Source: Hydractinia symbiolongicarpus
Lineage: Eukaryota; Cnidaria; Hydrozoa; Anthoathecata; Hydractiniidae
Length of the DNA: 64,000 nucleotides
Direction of reading: 5' to 3'
Assembly (NCBI RefSeq): GCF_029227915.1
Contig: NC_079884.1
Span: 16,928,001-16,992,000 of the forward strand
Made by a program: the position numbers and the translations under genes. A model generated the notes under the pieces. The model was given only the letters and a program-made list of their open reading frames with translations. It did not search any database and was not told where the DNA came from. Of the stretch, positions 14,201 to 29,200 are shown in pieces; the stretch's first letter is position 1, and each line of letters begins with the position of its first letter.

Positions 14201-17200
14201 ACTCGTGATTGGATATCATGACCAAGACAGCCTATCACCATTACTGATAAAAACCCCTAAAAATATCTACTCCCAGGGTGTCTCTCAATACAGTGGGAAT
14301 TCCGCGTTCGCCATGTCGTTTGATCTTGGTGATTCTGAGTGGTTAGAAAAATATACTGAAATCCTGAAGAAAGTGGAGGTTTTGGAGGAACATTGCTTCA
14401 CCAACATAAAGTGTGAAGAAAGATCGATATATAAATCCAAAATTGAAGGAGTGGGAAGGTAAAATTAGAACAACTTCCATAAGAAAAAGATACCCCGGGA
14501 ATCTTGTGAATGTACGGCAATCATTAATTTGGGAAGCATTTATAAACAAGGGCCCAACTATTACGTACAGACTTACCTGGAAGAGTGTAAGTATAAGGAG
14601 GTTGAAAGGTATGGCGCTAGTTATCTTTCTGAGGATGATCTCGACGACGAGTTTTACAGAGTACTAGTTTTTATTGCATCACCTGGATGTAAAGGTTCGT
14701 ATAGTTGATAAGAACTATATAAATAAAATAAATGAACGTTCGAAAGAAAGCCAAATTAATGAAAATTCCTCGCTATTCTACAATGAATAAGGACGATCTT
14801 GCTGAAGCAATCCGAAAAATAAAATATAAGGATGCTTCAATTCAAACAGATGGTCCTTATTGCAAGTCCTGTGTTGAAATTGCATACAAAAAAATCTTGA
14901 AAAATATTTGCAACAACTCGCTAAAAAATCGCGATGTATAGTACGTGATGGAGATCTACTGATCGATGTAGAGACTGGAGTTGTGAGTTGCGACATTGAT
15001 GAGCAACGCATGCAGTTTCGTGGGATTATTTTCCTATAAAATTTATGCTCCTGCGGAGCCGCTAGGTGATATCGATTTCATACCATCAAGGAAGCAATCA
15101 TCCTCATCCAGCTGAGGGCAAACAAGTGATAGACGTCAGTCCTGTAGTATCCATTATAGTCACCCTTTATATAGTACTTTCCACCTGGAGGATCAGGTAA
15201 ACCCATGAGATATTTCAGTGCCCTGTGAATGACAATTGTAAAACCATCCGGCACACGGAGCCTGCAGAGCCCATCTTTCAGCACAAAGACCATAGCACTT
15301 CCCCCAGCTTGCTCGTTGATAAAAGCTGCCAGATCCTCGATCTTATACAAACCGTTCATGATCTCAATCCGGGTAACCTTCTGGTCAGGTTCCACTTTCC
15401 GAATGGTGAAATCATTATTACTGTAAATGTTCAACCACGTGGGTCGAATGCTGGTCGACTTTAGAGCGATCCTCGTACACTGCCCTAGGTAATCGTCAAA
15501 AATGGTAGCCTTGTCGATATCTGTGATATACAATTGCTTCATCTTTTATTGTAGAAGAAAAGATGAATATTTACTCATACAACCCGAAGGGAAAATACAA
15601 ATCAAACAGTAGAGAATGGCCTATGGGTATAACAAATCTTGAACATCAGGATTTGTATCTATGAGCAACGCATGCAGTTTCGTGGGATTATTTTCCTATA
15701 AAATTTATGCTCCTGCGGAGCCGCTAGGTGATATCGATTTCATACCATCAAGGAAGCAATCATCCTCATCCAGCTGAGGGCAAACAAGTGATAGACGTCA
15801 GTCCTGTAGTATCCATTATAGTCACCCTTTATATAGTACTTTCCACCTGGAGGATCAGGTAAACCCATGAGATATTTCAGTGCCCTGTGAATGACAATTG
15901 TAAAACCATCCGGCACACGGAGCCTGCAGAGCCCATCTTTCAGCACAAAGACCATAGCACTTCCCCCAGCTTGCTCGTTGATAAAAGCTGCCAGATCCTC
16001 GATCTTATACAAACCGTTCATGATCTCAATCCGGGTAACCTTCTGGTCAGGTTCCACTTTCCGAATGGTGAAATCATTATTACTGTAAATGTTCAACCAC
16101 GTGGGTCGAATGCTGGTCGACTTTAGAGCGATCCTCGTACACTGCCCTAGGTAATCGTCAAAAATGGTAGCCTTGTCGATATCTGTGATATACAATTGCT
16201 TCATCTTTTATTGTAGAAGAAAAGATGAATATTTACTCATACAACCCGAAGGGAAAATACAAATCAAACAGTAGAGAATGGCCTCTGGGTATAACAAATC
16301 TTGAACATCAGGATTTGTATCTATGAGCAACGCATGCAGTTTCGTGGGATTATTTTCCTATAAAATTTATGCTCCTGCGGAGCCGCTAGGTGATATCGAT
16401 TTCATACCATCAAGGAAGCAATCATCCTCATCCAGCTGAGGGCAAACAAGTGATAGACGTCAGTCCTGTAGTATCCATTATAGTCACCCTTTATATAGTA
16501 CTTTCCACCTGGAGGATCAGGTAAACCCATGAGATATTTCAGTGCCCTGTGAATGACAATTGTAAAACCATCCGGCACACGGAGCCTGCAGAGCCCATCT
16601 TTCAGCACAAAGACCATAGCACTTCCCCCAGCTTGCTCGTTGATAAAAGCTGCCAGATCCTCGATCTTATACAAACCGTTCATGATCTCAATCCGGGTAA
16701 CCTTCTGGTCAGGTTCCACTTTCCGAATGGTGAAATCATTATTACTGTAAATGTTCAACCACGTGGGTCGAATGCTGGTCGACTTTAGAGCGATCCTCGT
16801 ACACTGCCCTAGGTAATCGTCAAAAATGGTAGCCTTGTCGATATCTGTGATATACAATTGCTTCATCTTTTATTGTAGAAGAAAAGATGAATATTTACTC
16901 ATACAACCCGAAGGGAAAATACAAATCAAACAGTAGAGAATGGCCTCTGGGTATAACAAATCTTGAACATCAGGATTTGTATCTATAAACAGAATCACAT
17001 ATCCCTGTAGTATTCCACGAGTTTAGCAAGTATCCCATTAAAGTTCCAACGACTTACCTTAAAGACAATTAATTCTGATATATATCACAACCAAATCCCG
17101 GTCGGAAAATAGCAAAGTACGGTTTTTTTAGGATTTACGTACAGGGCGCTTTTGTTACACTCATAAGCGCAATAAATGCACACATAAAATTTGGTACTTA

Positions 17201-20200
17201 TTGCAAAATACCACTGGGTTTATTTACAAATGAGAACAGCCTCGACGTTGTTTGAAGTTGTTCTTACAGGTAGCTTAGCTACCCTATAGCTAGATTTAGG
17301 ATTATTCTAGCATTTATTACTTAATACTCAGTAAAATAGGTCAAGTTTGAATATTAAACTTTTTGGCCCTAGCTAGCTAGACTAAGTATGAAAGGACAAG
17401 GCTAAGCTTTTTAGCTTGGTTAAAATTCAAAGCTTAAGAGGAAAATTACATCACAGTTTTTAAAATTATATTACGCATATTTCAGAACACCTACAGGAAA
17501 ATTCAATGATCACCAATTTACCCCATATAGGTAATATGGAAGATTTCTTCATAAAAAACATCAGAAACTTTTTTATGTGGATTACTTTCACATTAACAAA
17601 AATTAAAATTTTTAATATAAACTTTTGCGATTTTGTTATTTATTAGTTTTCAAATTTCTCGCTGGAAATTGTTAAGGTTTAAAACCCATGTCCAACAGTA
17701 ACTTTTTCATTCTTTTCCTAATGTCATATACGTAAGCTATGCAAAAACTTTTGAAGGAAAATAAAAACACATCAAGAAAAAAAGGTTGGTATAAAATAAT
17801 ATAAATTAATTTCAAACCGATTAGTCCCTGCAGCCATTTTGGTGTCAGCGGTTTGAAAAGCTATACTAAGTAAAAGTCCTATTACTTCAGTAAAAATTGA
17901 AATAATGACTTGAAACTTTTAGACCAGTTTTTAGACCAGTTTGATGAAATGAACGCAAAATTTTTTTTTAACTACCATCATAGTTTCTGAGTTCCTGAAT
18001 TTAGCCATTTTTGGAGACGCCGATAAACTGTTTTTGACAGCATATCAATTTTGACAAGCCATGTGTACAGAAAACATTGAAAGTAATTCTCAGGATTAAA
18101 AATAATTCAAACAGATAAAATGTGTCCCAGGTTTAGGAACAAATACCTTATCCAGCTCAAAGAAAGTGGGAACAGTGCCAAATACATAATCTAAATTTTA
18201 TGCCGTATAAATACAAAGTGGTTAGAAAGTTCTTTTTTGTCCACCTGGATCTGCAACACGTTTACTTGCACTAATCACTCAGCCTAGTGCCACTCAAAAT
18301 TAATTTTTGAATATCCACAGTAACTTATTATGCAAAATGAAAAATGCTGCAACAACTGTATTTGCTTTGCAGAAGTATCAATAGGCTTCATCATAAGTCC
18401 TGTGAATGTTGGTTTATGAAAAATATACTGTATCTTTAATGCGATAAGCGTTTCACTGGATTTGTAACACCTTACACTAAGTATCCTCTGTGTGACACAG
18501 TTTACCCTTTACTAAGTCTTAACCTGGACAGAGACTTTAGGTCTTCCCGCTCTAAGCGAATATTACTTCTGGCTATTACTACTTTCCCAAATTTTGTTAT
18601 TTTATAAAAGTAACCTAAAAATCTTCAAAAATTTATTTATGAAAAATAGGTTCCCGTTCGATAAAAGAAACCTGAACATTTGCAGAAATTTGTTTATGAA
18701 ATACAGGTTTCTGTTTGTTGCGACAACATATTTAACCAACATGCAATGCCTTACATACCTAACTAGCAATATACTCAAGTCTTGTTCACTGTTATGGGAG
18801 GTCCAAATAGCTAGCTAGCTATCTTTAATTAAAATAACAGGATGCCTTAAAAAATCTTTTGTGTAGCTAGCTACATAAAAATAATATATTTAGCTTGTAC
18901 TTTATCACGTCATTGTTTAATAACAAATGTGCCCCTGGAGTGCTGACATGGTATTAGCTAGGTAGCTTAAAATCACAAAATAAACACTATCCAGATGCGA
19001 CCATCAGACATCAGAAAGGCGTTTCTGTTCTTTACTTATCATTGTGGGTACCTCAAATTCTTATAAATCCAATGAAAAAAAATTACTTAAGACTTCCTTA
19101 GTTACAACTACGTCTCGTTCACAAGTTTCAGCGCTGGCCAATATGATGGGCAACGTCGAGAAACCCTGGGTAATTTTGAAAAAATGTGGTTCTGTCTTAT
19201 GATTTTCAGATTTTTGCTGCTGATATCAGCATATTTTAGCCTTCGAGTGCCACACCTCGGTATACATAGAAGTTAATTATCTTTAACGATCCTGTTAGAA
19301 TTGGATGGGGTGGGAAAGCGTCGGATTATTGGAACATTCAGGTGAATTTTGCAGCCCATTGCGCGACAACAGCGCTAGGCATATCTGCCAAACATACGAC
19401 AGGATCTTTAACCCTTGTCAACTCTATCTTTCGATTTTATGTATACTATCACAGGCGTCGTATACTTGGAAGAATGAAAGTGCCTATGCCCTTTGATGAT
19501 GGGTTTAGTGAGTACAATAATCCTTATTCGATATCTGCATTTGTACAGTGTGTCGTGAGGATGGTACAGAACCCCACGGTATGTATAAATTCAAGGCAGT
19601 AGGTGCTATACTAACCAACGGTCAATGGTAGCCACAGGTTGATGAGGATTACGCAAAGTTTATCATGCCAACAAGCCAGGGTCTTTACCAGCCAAGTAGT
19701 TTAAAAATTTACCAAGCTGTTTTCGTATGAACCCTTTACTAGCACTACCACCAGTTCCCGCTGCAGCACCAGCTGCGCCACCTCCTGCCAATGCTAGCAC
19801 AATGGCACTTGCTATAATAATTCCTTGTTCCTCAAACAAGATCTTGAGTTTTTCAGTGAGCGATGTATCATCTTCTACCATCTTTATTAGCGTTTCCTTA
19901 ATAGCGGTGAGCTGCCCTTGGGCTTGGAATGATAGTAGGCCATGAGCCGCCCGTGCTGCTTTTTTTTTGATCCTGTAGCTGTTCAATGGCTTTGTTCCAA
20001 GTCTCTTGCTGTTCTTCAGATACTCCAGGCTGTGCTTTCTTTACCTCAAGTTTATCTATCTCACCATCATAAAAAATTATTTTACTTTTCAATAGTTACA
20101 AGTTCCCCCTCACTGTTTGAAATTCGAGGTTGAGCCCTCTTCTTTCACGTTCGCCACCAAAGGAAGTCTCTGACAGGAGGCTCTCCGTTTTATCTAAAAC

Positions 20201-23200
20201 ATCCTCTAGCCACCGTGGTATCATTTCTATATTATTGTCTGCATCATTCTCAATATGAACTAGATAATTCAGGATTTTCTGAGCCTCAGCCTTGCTTCCC
20301 TTTTTAGGTGTAGTATAGTTGGGAAACCCCATGCGTATCGGACGCTTTTTGCCTAATTTAGTCTTCATCTGGTCGATTGTACGAAATGTATGTTCCTTTG
20401 TCATGATAGCATCATCTATACCATCTGTACCATCTATACCCTTATAAACAAGTTCCTTTCCATGTCGTTCAAATACATCATAGTGTCTCCCATTTGATGG
20501 TATAAGCCCCTCCGTGCTAAGATGGTCATAAAAAGAGTCGATCATTAATTTTGTGGTCTCTTTCCCCAGGTCGTCTAGATTTGAAATACTCTCCTGTTTT
20601 CTTCAGGTATTTGCGTTGAGCTGGTGCCAGGCTGGGCAAGGTCCTCGGGTCTACTAAAAAATACATCATCAGTATCATCTAGAATATTTTCCTCAGGAGT
20701 AAAATCGTCCCCTGGATCTAAACTGGATTAAGAGGCATTTATTTCAACAAAAAAAGTAGTAATGACTAACATATTTGGAAAGACACTTGACCCATACGCA
20801 GAAATTAAAACAAAATTAAAGCAGAGTGTAAAGGTGAGCCATGTGCCGAGTACGATCAATCACAACGGGGACTTGTATGTGGATGTCCCAAACATGGGAC
20901 AGAACGATGTAATTTCTCCTGGAGACTTGTGGTTGCCTAAATTTGAATGCGAAAACAATCTGATCCTGGAGGGCATCAACCCAAATGATGGTACTATCCG
21001 CGCCTTGCAAGTGAAAGCTAGCGATTATGGGGTACTCTCGAAGAAAAGGCGATCGTAGCACGCTACGGGAACACCTTTTGTATCTACCATTTTACCAACC
21101 TGGTATACACGACATTTTGCAATTCGTTCTCCATTTTGCATCGTATGGAGATGTCATCAAAGATGCAGGTACAGCGGCCTCGGGATCTATGCGGCAAAGC
21201 CTGCGAATGCTGCTTACAAGATTAGCCACATTGCACTAGAATTTGATAAAGTAAACCACGACGGGCTTGCAAGTGCTATGGTATCCCCGTACAGTTGTTT
21301 CCCTTTGAGAGAGTACTTCAAAGCAAAGTTTTTATGATGAAGAAGGTGAGGTGATGTTGAAGGTGAGCCTAATGAACTCTACTCGCCCGCAATGCTTGGG
21401 AAAGATCAGTACGAGCAAATTGTGAAGCTCTTTGGTAGCCAAGACTCGACAGTCACGATAGCGCAATTCGCGACCTGAAAGATAGCGCTTTTTGTCGATT
21501 TTCGACCATCTCATGATCATAGTCTGCGTAGAGACCTCTCCAACGCTTGAGTGACGGTATCACGCTACACATGACAAAAGAAGGCTGACAGCATGGAATG
21601 TTGAATGCTATGTCTATTTGCTAAGTGACGCCCAGCTGAACATCTCAGACGGGCGATTTCATAGCGTGGAGTATTTAATCCGGTAGGAAGAGTCGTAGAT
21701 CGCTTTCAAAGAAATGAGCTTAGACGTTGTTTTAGAGACCTATACTGCAATATTTTCAGAACCTACAAGTTGTGGGAAGACTAAGCGTGTCCTTGATCTT
21801 CTAGAAGGTGAATACAAAATTTTTTTTCACAATATAGTTATCCTCTGTCTAACAATACGGTTAAATAATACCACCTACCTAGAGAGATCCTCGCTTTGGC
21901 GAGATGATTATATATTTTTGATCAACTTAAAGAATCAGCTTTTTGAATGGATGAATAATTTATCATCGCTGATAGCTGGTGAGGAGACACTGTTCATTAT
22001 CGACGACTGTATAGCAGACGAGAATCTCGATAAAAAAACACAGTCTTTGCTTGAATTAGCGGTTTCGGGTAGACATCGAAAGCATAACCTATGGCTGTTA
22101 ACACAATCCTATACCGCTTTACCAAAAAATCTTCGAAGGCAAAAAAAGCAGCCGTTTGTGTGGTATCTGCACGTTCAGATATGAAATTGATTGATGAAGA
22201 AACCAATATGATCAGCGACTGGGAAAGTATCAAGACTCAACTGAAAAAATCAAAACATGCCTGTTTGTATGTGAGGCTAGAGCACACTAGGAGCTATAGA
22301 ATTTGGGAGTGATCCGCTAGGCGATTTTAAGGATCAATTTGGTCCACAAAACACAAAGACTGCTCGCGTCGTCAGATAACATTGTAGCGCAGAAAACTAC
22401 GCTTCTAGGTGTCAATTGACCAACGTGCTTGCGGCAAGCAAGTTGGGTTCTTAAGCTCTTTTTCTAACTTTATGTAAAAGATTGGAGCGATCGAGACTCT
22501 GTTCGATGAGCACTCGCAGCCTCGTTTCAAGCGTGCTGAAGATTCTTAGAGATTGAAAATGTTAAAAATATGGCGATAACTTTAATGTTTCTAGCTACCA
22601 GGTCCGAAATAGTAGGAGCATATCGGATGGGCCTTCTTGGAAGAGGCAGAAACCCGCACGATGTCTTCATCTCCTTGGATGGTGCTCTGGAGATTACGCA
22701 CTGCTCGAGAAAACCCAGAGCTGTAGGGTTGATGCAATGGCTTGTAGGGAAGGGTGTAGAAAAGCTGCAGAATGAGGTGAGGGAGCAGCGCCAGCTAAAC
22801 GAAGAAAAAGACGTAGCCATTGCGATCCTTAAAGATGATCTCGAAGACAGAGATAGTCAAGCTGCAGCCCTGCGCCAGGAGATCGAACACCTCCAACCGC
22901 GCTATGTTCCACACCGGGTTCTTATTGACACTGTGCTATGTGAGGTGCCTGTGGTAAAATGTTGTATCCTCTATAAAATTTAAATCACACAACTCACCAT
23001 GAACCTTTATTCTTATAACACCATTTCGAATATTGTTCACCTAGCTCCAACTTGTTGATATTGCGATTTGTGTTAATTCTGTTGTTATCTTTCAATAACC
23101 AATACAATAGTATTAGAGACTGGTGAAGCCTTCAAGTTACCTCATCAAGGTAAGAATCAATTAACAATGGTAGCAGAGTTAAAAGGTACAGATCAACTGG

Positions 23201-26200
23201 CCTGGTATTTATGATCATTGTGCGAGTGACATTTGAGTTGAAAGAAAGCAATTGAGGGCACACACCCAGATGTGTTCTTGGCGTAAGAGAGATAACTTTC
23301 CCTTTTGTTGGCTATTTGTTGACACGTATGTGTGCAAACCAATTGGTGAAGTGGTTTGTGAACAATGGCAACAACAACATTGAAGGCTCCACCAGCGCTT
23401 AAAGAGGATGATTACTATAGCAGTTGGAAGAACGATTTGGATATCTGGCAGATGTTTACAGAACTATCAAAGAAAAAGCAAGGTCCCTGACTGGTCGGGC
23501 ACGGGAGGCAGTACGCGACCTGACACCTGCAGAAGTTGGATCAGATGATGGTTTGGGCAAGATTATATCTAAGCTAGATTCAATATATTTGAAAGATGAA
23601 AGCACAAGAGCATTTATTGCTTTTAAAGAGTTTTATGACTATAAAAGGAATAGTGGAGACAAATTTCCTAATTTTATTGTGCAGTTTGAGAAACTCTACA
23701 ATAAGATATCCAAATATGATATGGCATTGCCTGAAGCTGTCAGGGCATATTTTCTTCTCACAACTGCGAATATGTCTGAAGAAAATGAAAAACTGGTTCG
23801 TACAACTTGTGCAGAACTCAAGTATAAGAATATGAAGGACACAATCATGAAGATATTTGGAGAACTGAACACAGCAGAAGACGCTGCACATTTGGGAGCT
23901 CTTCCTGTGAAACAGGAATGCTTTTATGGAAATCTTCATGCTGATACCAAGGACCGCTTGTCAAGGAATACACGTTCAAGAATGAATCCTGTTGATAAGG
24001 ATGGGAAACTCATGAGGTGCCATGAATGTGAATCAACAAGACATTTTGCTGACAAATGTCCTCATAGAAATCAAGAGCAAAAAGGTTTCAGATCACGGAA
24101 CAATAGACCTACAGAAAAGAAACAAGATGTAAATGAGATCCATATCACCCTTTTTTCAGCCTCTCCAGACCAAAGGCAATATTGTCTTGTTGGAGAATCC
24201 TTTGGCAGAGGTGTCTTGGATTCTGGCTGTACAAAGACAGTGGCTGGGGAGAAATGGATGGATGAATATCTTGCGACTCTCTCTGAATCAGATAAAAATG
24301 CTGTAGTTTCAAATAGTACTGATTCTATATATAGATTTGGTGATGGAAAGGAAGTGAAAGCTAAGAAATCTAATAATACCAGTTATTCTAGGTGGCAACT
24401 AGTATAAATTGTCTGTTGACATAGTAGAGATTGAAATACCACTACTGATTAGTCGTAATACCATGAAGACTCTCAGTATGAAATTATATTTTACCAGTGA
24501 CTTGGCCATTATTGGGAAGAAAAGTTGACTTAATATGTACCACAACAGGACATTATTGTCTTCCACTAACACATTGTGATCTTGATGCTCAAAAAGGAAC
24601 AAAAATCATTCTACATGGAGAAAATTTGAAAGATATTAGTAAGACAGAGAAAATGAAGAAAGCTATGAAACTTCACCGCCAATTCGCTCATGCTGGCAAA
24701 GATAAGTTACTCAAACTTGTAAAGGATAGTAATTTGTACGACAAGGAATTTTGGTCATGCATCGAAAAATGTTGCAATGATTGTGAAATATGTCACAAAT
24801 ATAAAAGGCAATACAGTAGAGAAGTTGTGGGTATACCTCTGGCAAACACTTTTAATCAAGTAATATGTATGGATTTAAAAGTTTATGAACATAATAAACA
24901 ACACATCTTACATATCATTGATGCTGCAACTCGTTACTCTGCTGGATGTCTTATCAAATCGAAACATAAAGATGTCATTGTCAGTAAAGTGTTTAGATTT
25001 TGGATTGCATACTTCGGATCACCAAGTACAATCTTGACTGACAATGGTGGTGAATTTTCGAATGAGGTTTTACAAGAAATGAATGAAAAGCTCAATATTG
25101 AGACAAAAACAACAGCAGGCGAATCTCCTTTCAGCAATGGTATTGTGGAAAGACATAATAAAATTCTGGCAGAGACCATGTTCAAGACAATTGAAGATAA
25201 AAAGTGTGAACCAGACGTAGCACTAGCATGGGCCATCAGCGCAAAGAATTCTTTACAGAATCATGGTGGCTACAGCCCAAACCAATTGGTATTTGGCCAT
25301 AATGTGAACACACCCACTATTCTGACAGATCATTTACCAGCATTGGAGCCAACTACGTCAAGTGAAATAGTGAGAAAAAATCTATCAGCTCTGCATAAGG
25401 CAAGGGAGAATTTCATTAAAGCAGAATCTAGTGAGAGAATTAAAAGAGCGCTTAGACATAATGTTAGAACATATTCTGATGAGACGTATTTGAATGGGGA
25501 AAAAGTCTTCTACAAGCGCAAAAACACCAAGGGTTGGAAAGGTCCAGGTGTGGTTTTGGGACAAGATGGTTAAATGGTGCTTGTCAGACATAACTCAGAC
25601 GTAACTTTTACCGTCAGACGTAACTTTTACCGAGTGCATCCATGTCAGTTGATCAAACATAGCCAAAATTATAAAGTTAGTGAATTCAAGTCAGATCATG
25701 TCAAGAGGAAGGAAGGCCATTTGAATAAGTTTTATGATATGAACGATAGTGTCAATGATTGTGATAATGATGATGATGGTGATTGTGATGGTGATGATTA
25801 TGATAATGATGATGATGACACGGCTGATAAGAATGTGAAAGATGTTTATGATGATTCTGAAGATGTAGAGCAATATCATCAAGAACAAGCCAGAAATGTA
25901 GACGAAAATGACCAAGAAGATTCTGGCACAAGTGAAAATGATGTTGAGGAAAACAGGGATACTCATAACAATAATAAAACTGAAGAAGACGAAGGTAGTG
26001 GTTGTACAAGTGACATTTTCAGAAGACCATCTACATAATCCAAGAAAGTTGAATCGAAACCAAAAGCAAAATCATACATCAAATACAATCTAAATGGAAG
26101 ATGGTATCGTGCAAGAGTTCTCTCAGCTCAAAGCCAAAAAGCATCAATTGGAATGATGTGTCCAAATGGGTCAAGCTGGAAATACCGGAATTCCCCGTCT

Positions 26201-29200
26201 ATTAGTGTGATGTCGATATGTTTTCACAGGAAGTAGATGATGCGAAGGAGAGAGAATTGCAGAACTTAAAAGAAAATGATGTCTTCGAAGAAATTCCAGA
26301 CACTGGTCAAACGACTGTATCAATCAAATGGGTCATAACTGAGAAATTTAAAGGTGAAAAAAGGGTTGTGAAAGCTAGATTGGTGGCTAGAGGCTTTGAG
26401 GAAAATTCACATTCGTTGAGAACAAATTCTCCAACTTGTGGCAAACAAAGTCTTCGACTTGCTATGGCTATCATAGTTAGCAATGATTGGCAGATCAATT
26501 CACTTGATATCACTGCAGCTTTTCTTCAGGGAGATGCTATTGAAAGAGAACTGTTTCTACAACCACCAAAAGACACATTGTCATTGGGAACAGTGTGGAA
26601 ACTAAAGAGATGTTTGTATGGGTTAAACGATGCATCTAGAGCATGGTACAAACGAGTGAGAAGTGAAATGTTGAAACTTGGTGGTGAAATGTGTACCTAC
26701 GACCCTGCTGTGTTTTACTGGTATAGAGGCAAGCAAATCACTGGAATTCTTGTTTTGCCATGTTGATGACTTTGTGTATGGTGGTAGTCCAGCTTTCCAC
26801 AAAGATGTTATTGCTAAACTTTTCGAAACGTTCAAAATCAATACGCAATCGAGCTCAACCTTCAAGTATCTAGGTTTAGATGTGGATCAATTTAAAAGCA
26901 AAATTAAGATTAATCAAGTGAGCTATATAGAGTCTTTGATAACTGTTAATATTGAAAATGATGTTAACAATGAACGAAAATTGACTAGCAAGGAAAAGAC
27001 CATGCTGAGATCGTTGAGTGGGCAAATTGCTTGGGTGGTCGGACAAACCCGCCCTGATGTGGCTTATGATAGTTGCCAAACTTCTAATTATGGCAAGGAA
27101 CCTACAGTTCAAAATTTTAAAGATGCCAACAAGATTATTCAAAAAATTAAGAGCAAGCATGTTACAATAACCATTGCCAAAATTGCAAATATGAAAAATT
27201 GTGAAATTATTTGCTACACAGATGCAACTCATGCCAGTTTGAAGTGTGGATCATCATAAGGTGCATTCATCATATTTGTGAAACACCTAAGCGAAGTTAT
27301 ACCAATCTGCTGGCAATCAAAGAAACTACAAAGGGTAACCAAAAGCCCAATTGCTTCGGAGCACTTGCTCTGAGTGAAGGAGCTGATGCTAGTTTTTATT
27401 TGGCCAATGTCATACAGCAAATCTGCAAGTTGATGAAGTTCCAAAGATCACTTGTATTATCGACAACAAGTCATTATTTGAAACCTTGAAAACGACAAAT
27501 GTCACAAAGGATTTGAGATTACTGTCAAGTGGGTTGAAAGAAAACACCAATTAGCTGACTGCTTGACAAAACATGGAGCGTCTCCAAACAAGTTGCTTGA
27601 GGTTTTGAAGACATCCAAAATATCTCTACAATAATTAATTGTAGTGATTACCGTTGTGTTTTTTTTTTTTTTGATAATTTTAATTTGTTTGTCATGTTGA
27701 TTGTGACAAACAGTTGTAGCATGCAATTTGATATTCTATTTGTGTTGGCTTTAAAATTGTGTTACTGCTGGCAATGTTGATATTGCGATTTGTGTTAATT
27801 CTGTTGTTATCTTTCAGTAACCAATACAATAGTATTAGAGACTGGTGAAGCCTTGAAGTTACCTCATCAAGGTAAGAATCAAATAACACAACTGACAGGC
27901 ATAAGCTGGAAACCTATCCGCAGGTGGAGTGATTAAAACTTTTCGATACACATCAAGACCATGGCTGATCAATGTGTTAAAACTTGGTATAATAGTCTAT
28001 CGAGTACTAGAATTAATCGTCCAATGCCTAAATCATATTTTTCGCGTAATCCTATAGCCAATTTTGGCATATTATTTCCCATCTTCTTCTTTTTTTGATT
28101 TTCTCCGTTTATATTCCTCTTGGACAGCTGAGTGTGGTTGATTGTATGAGCAGCAATGAGAATGGGTGCTATAAATTTACCAAAGGCAGAGTAGGCGAGG
28201 ATTCCCAAATCCGCCATACTTTCCTTGATAATTGGATCTTCCTCAATATCTCGCTTCAGAACCTCAGCACTATCGAGTTGAACAACATTCCCAACAACAT
28301 TTGCGTACATACTAATTGCATGAGAAGAGAGTGCCTTGGCCGTTTTTTCCTCCCTTCTCATGAATTTCACGTTGAGGTTATTCCGCATATACCTTTTCGA
28401 TCGCATCAGCTTTTTCTACGCAGCTTTCAGTACACTTTTTTGGTAAAAGATGCCCTTTCCCTTTGCGTAGAGCATAGAACAAGGGGCCAAAAAAGCTCAG
28501 TTATAATAGCGTTAGAGGAACCCTATTATAACTGAGCTTTTTTGGCCCTTGTAACCTTGGGGGGGGGGGGGGCACAAAGCGCCCGAGGGCCAAAAATCCT
28601 GAACCACTTGTGCTTAAGTGATGAAACTTGGCTCAATTGGAGAATGTCTTAGTACAAACTCAAACCAGGTAACAAAAGTAATTTGATGAAGTCATAGGAA
28701 TTTGAAATGACGTCACACATGTGAAAAATGGTCATTTTCCCAATTTTTCAGTACTTTTTGTGTTACTAATGATATGGCCTTGATTCTTGGTAGATTTGTG
28801 GAATGAGTACCAAAATATGTGTTTCACATGAAAAAAGTAATTTTAATGACGTCATTGGGATAAAAATGACGTCATTTCGGCAAAAAATTCTTATTTTAAC
28901 GATAAAGATAAAAGACCCGTTCTACCAGAAATATTGACGCTCATGTCATTAAACTTGGTATATATGTAGAACAGGACATTTAAAGATAATCGAGGTAAAG
29001 AAAACAATATAATGACGTCATTGGGGTTCGAAATGACGTCAATTTGCTGGTCTGCTTTTTGTCCCTAGTAACCATATATCACCTTAGCAACACCTTGGTT
29101 ACCACTTAGTAACCAACATACATGTAATAATAATTATATACCCAATACAACATCTTATAACATTCTTACATGAATGTCAACGGTTTTCAAAATTCCAAAA

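Larger units (their letters stand above)
15001..16986. repeat. Tandem triplication of a 662-bp unit
   Basis: Units begin at 15001, 15663 and 16325 at the word GAGCAACGCATGCAG, exactly 662 bp apart. By eye the copies are identical except one base (CCTATGGG at about 15620 versus CCTCTGGG in the other two). Each unit contains one complete minus-strand gene and the divergent start of a plus-strand gene, whose start codons are 20 bp apart. Such near-identity in an otherwise decayed element means a very recent duplication, gene conversion or an assembly artefact. Confidence 0.95.
23048..27893 (+). mobile_element. Ty1/Copia LTR retrotransposon with CAACT target duplication
   Basis: LTRs of 114 bp at 23053-23166 and 27775-27888, starting TGTTGA and ending CA, differ at three sites by eye. 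The 5-bp duplication CAACT flanks both ends (23048-23052, 27889-27893). A primer-binding word TGGTAGCAGAG follows the 5' LTR. The gene order gag, protease, integrase, reverse transcriptase, RNase H is that of Copia. It is inserted in the Polinton-like element. Confidence 0.93.

Noticed and set aside
15225-15464. Plus-strand frames of 79 and 65 codons, repeated three times
   Set aside because: Antisense to the 154-aa minus-strand gene; repeated only because the unit is triplicated.
15001-16986. Possible CRISPR-like array
   Set aside because: The units are 662 bp, contiguous, gene-containing and without spacers; the genome is eukaryotic.
17060-19280. piggyBac-type TTAA target duplication around the 2.2-kb insertion
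   Set aside because: TTAATT occurs near both junctions, but such AT-rich words are common here and no inverted termini could be found.
25691-26009. Minus-strand open frames rich in Ile or His over 25.7-26.0 kb
   Set aside because: Antisense of the Asp-rich linker of the Copia pol gene (GAT repeats read backwards).
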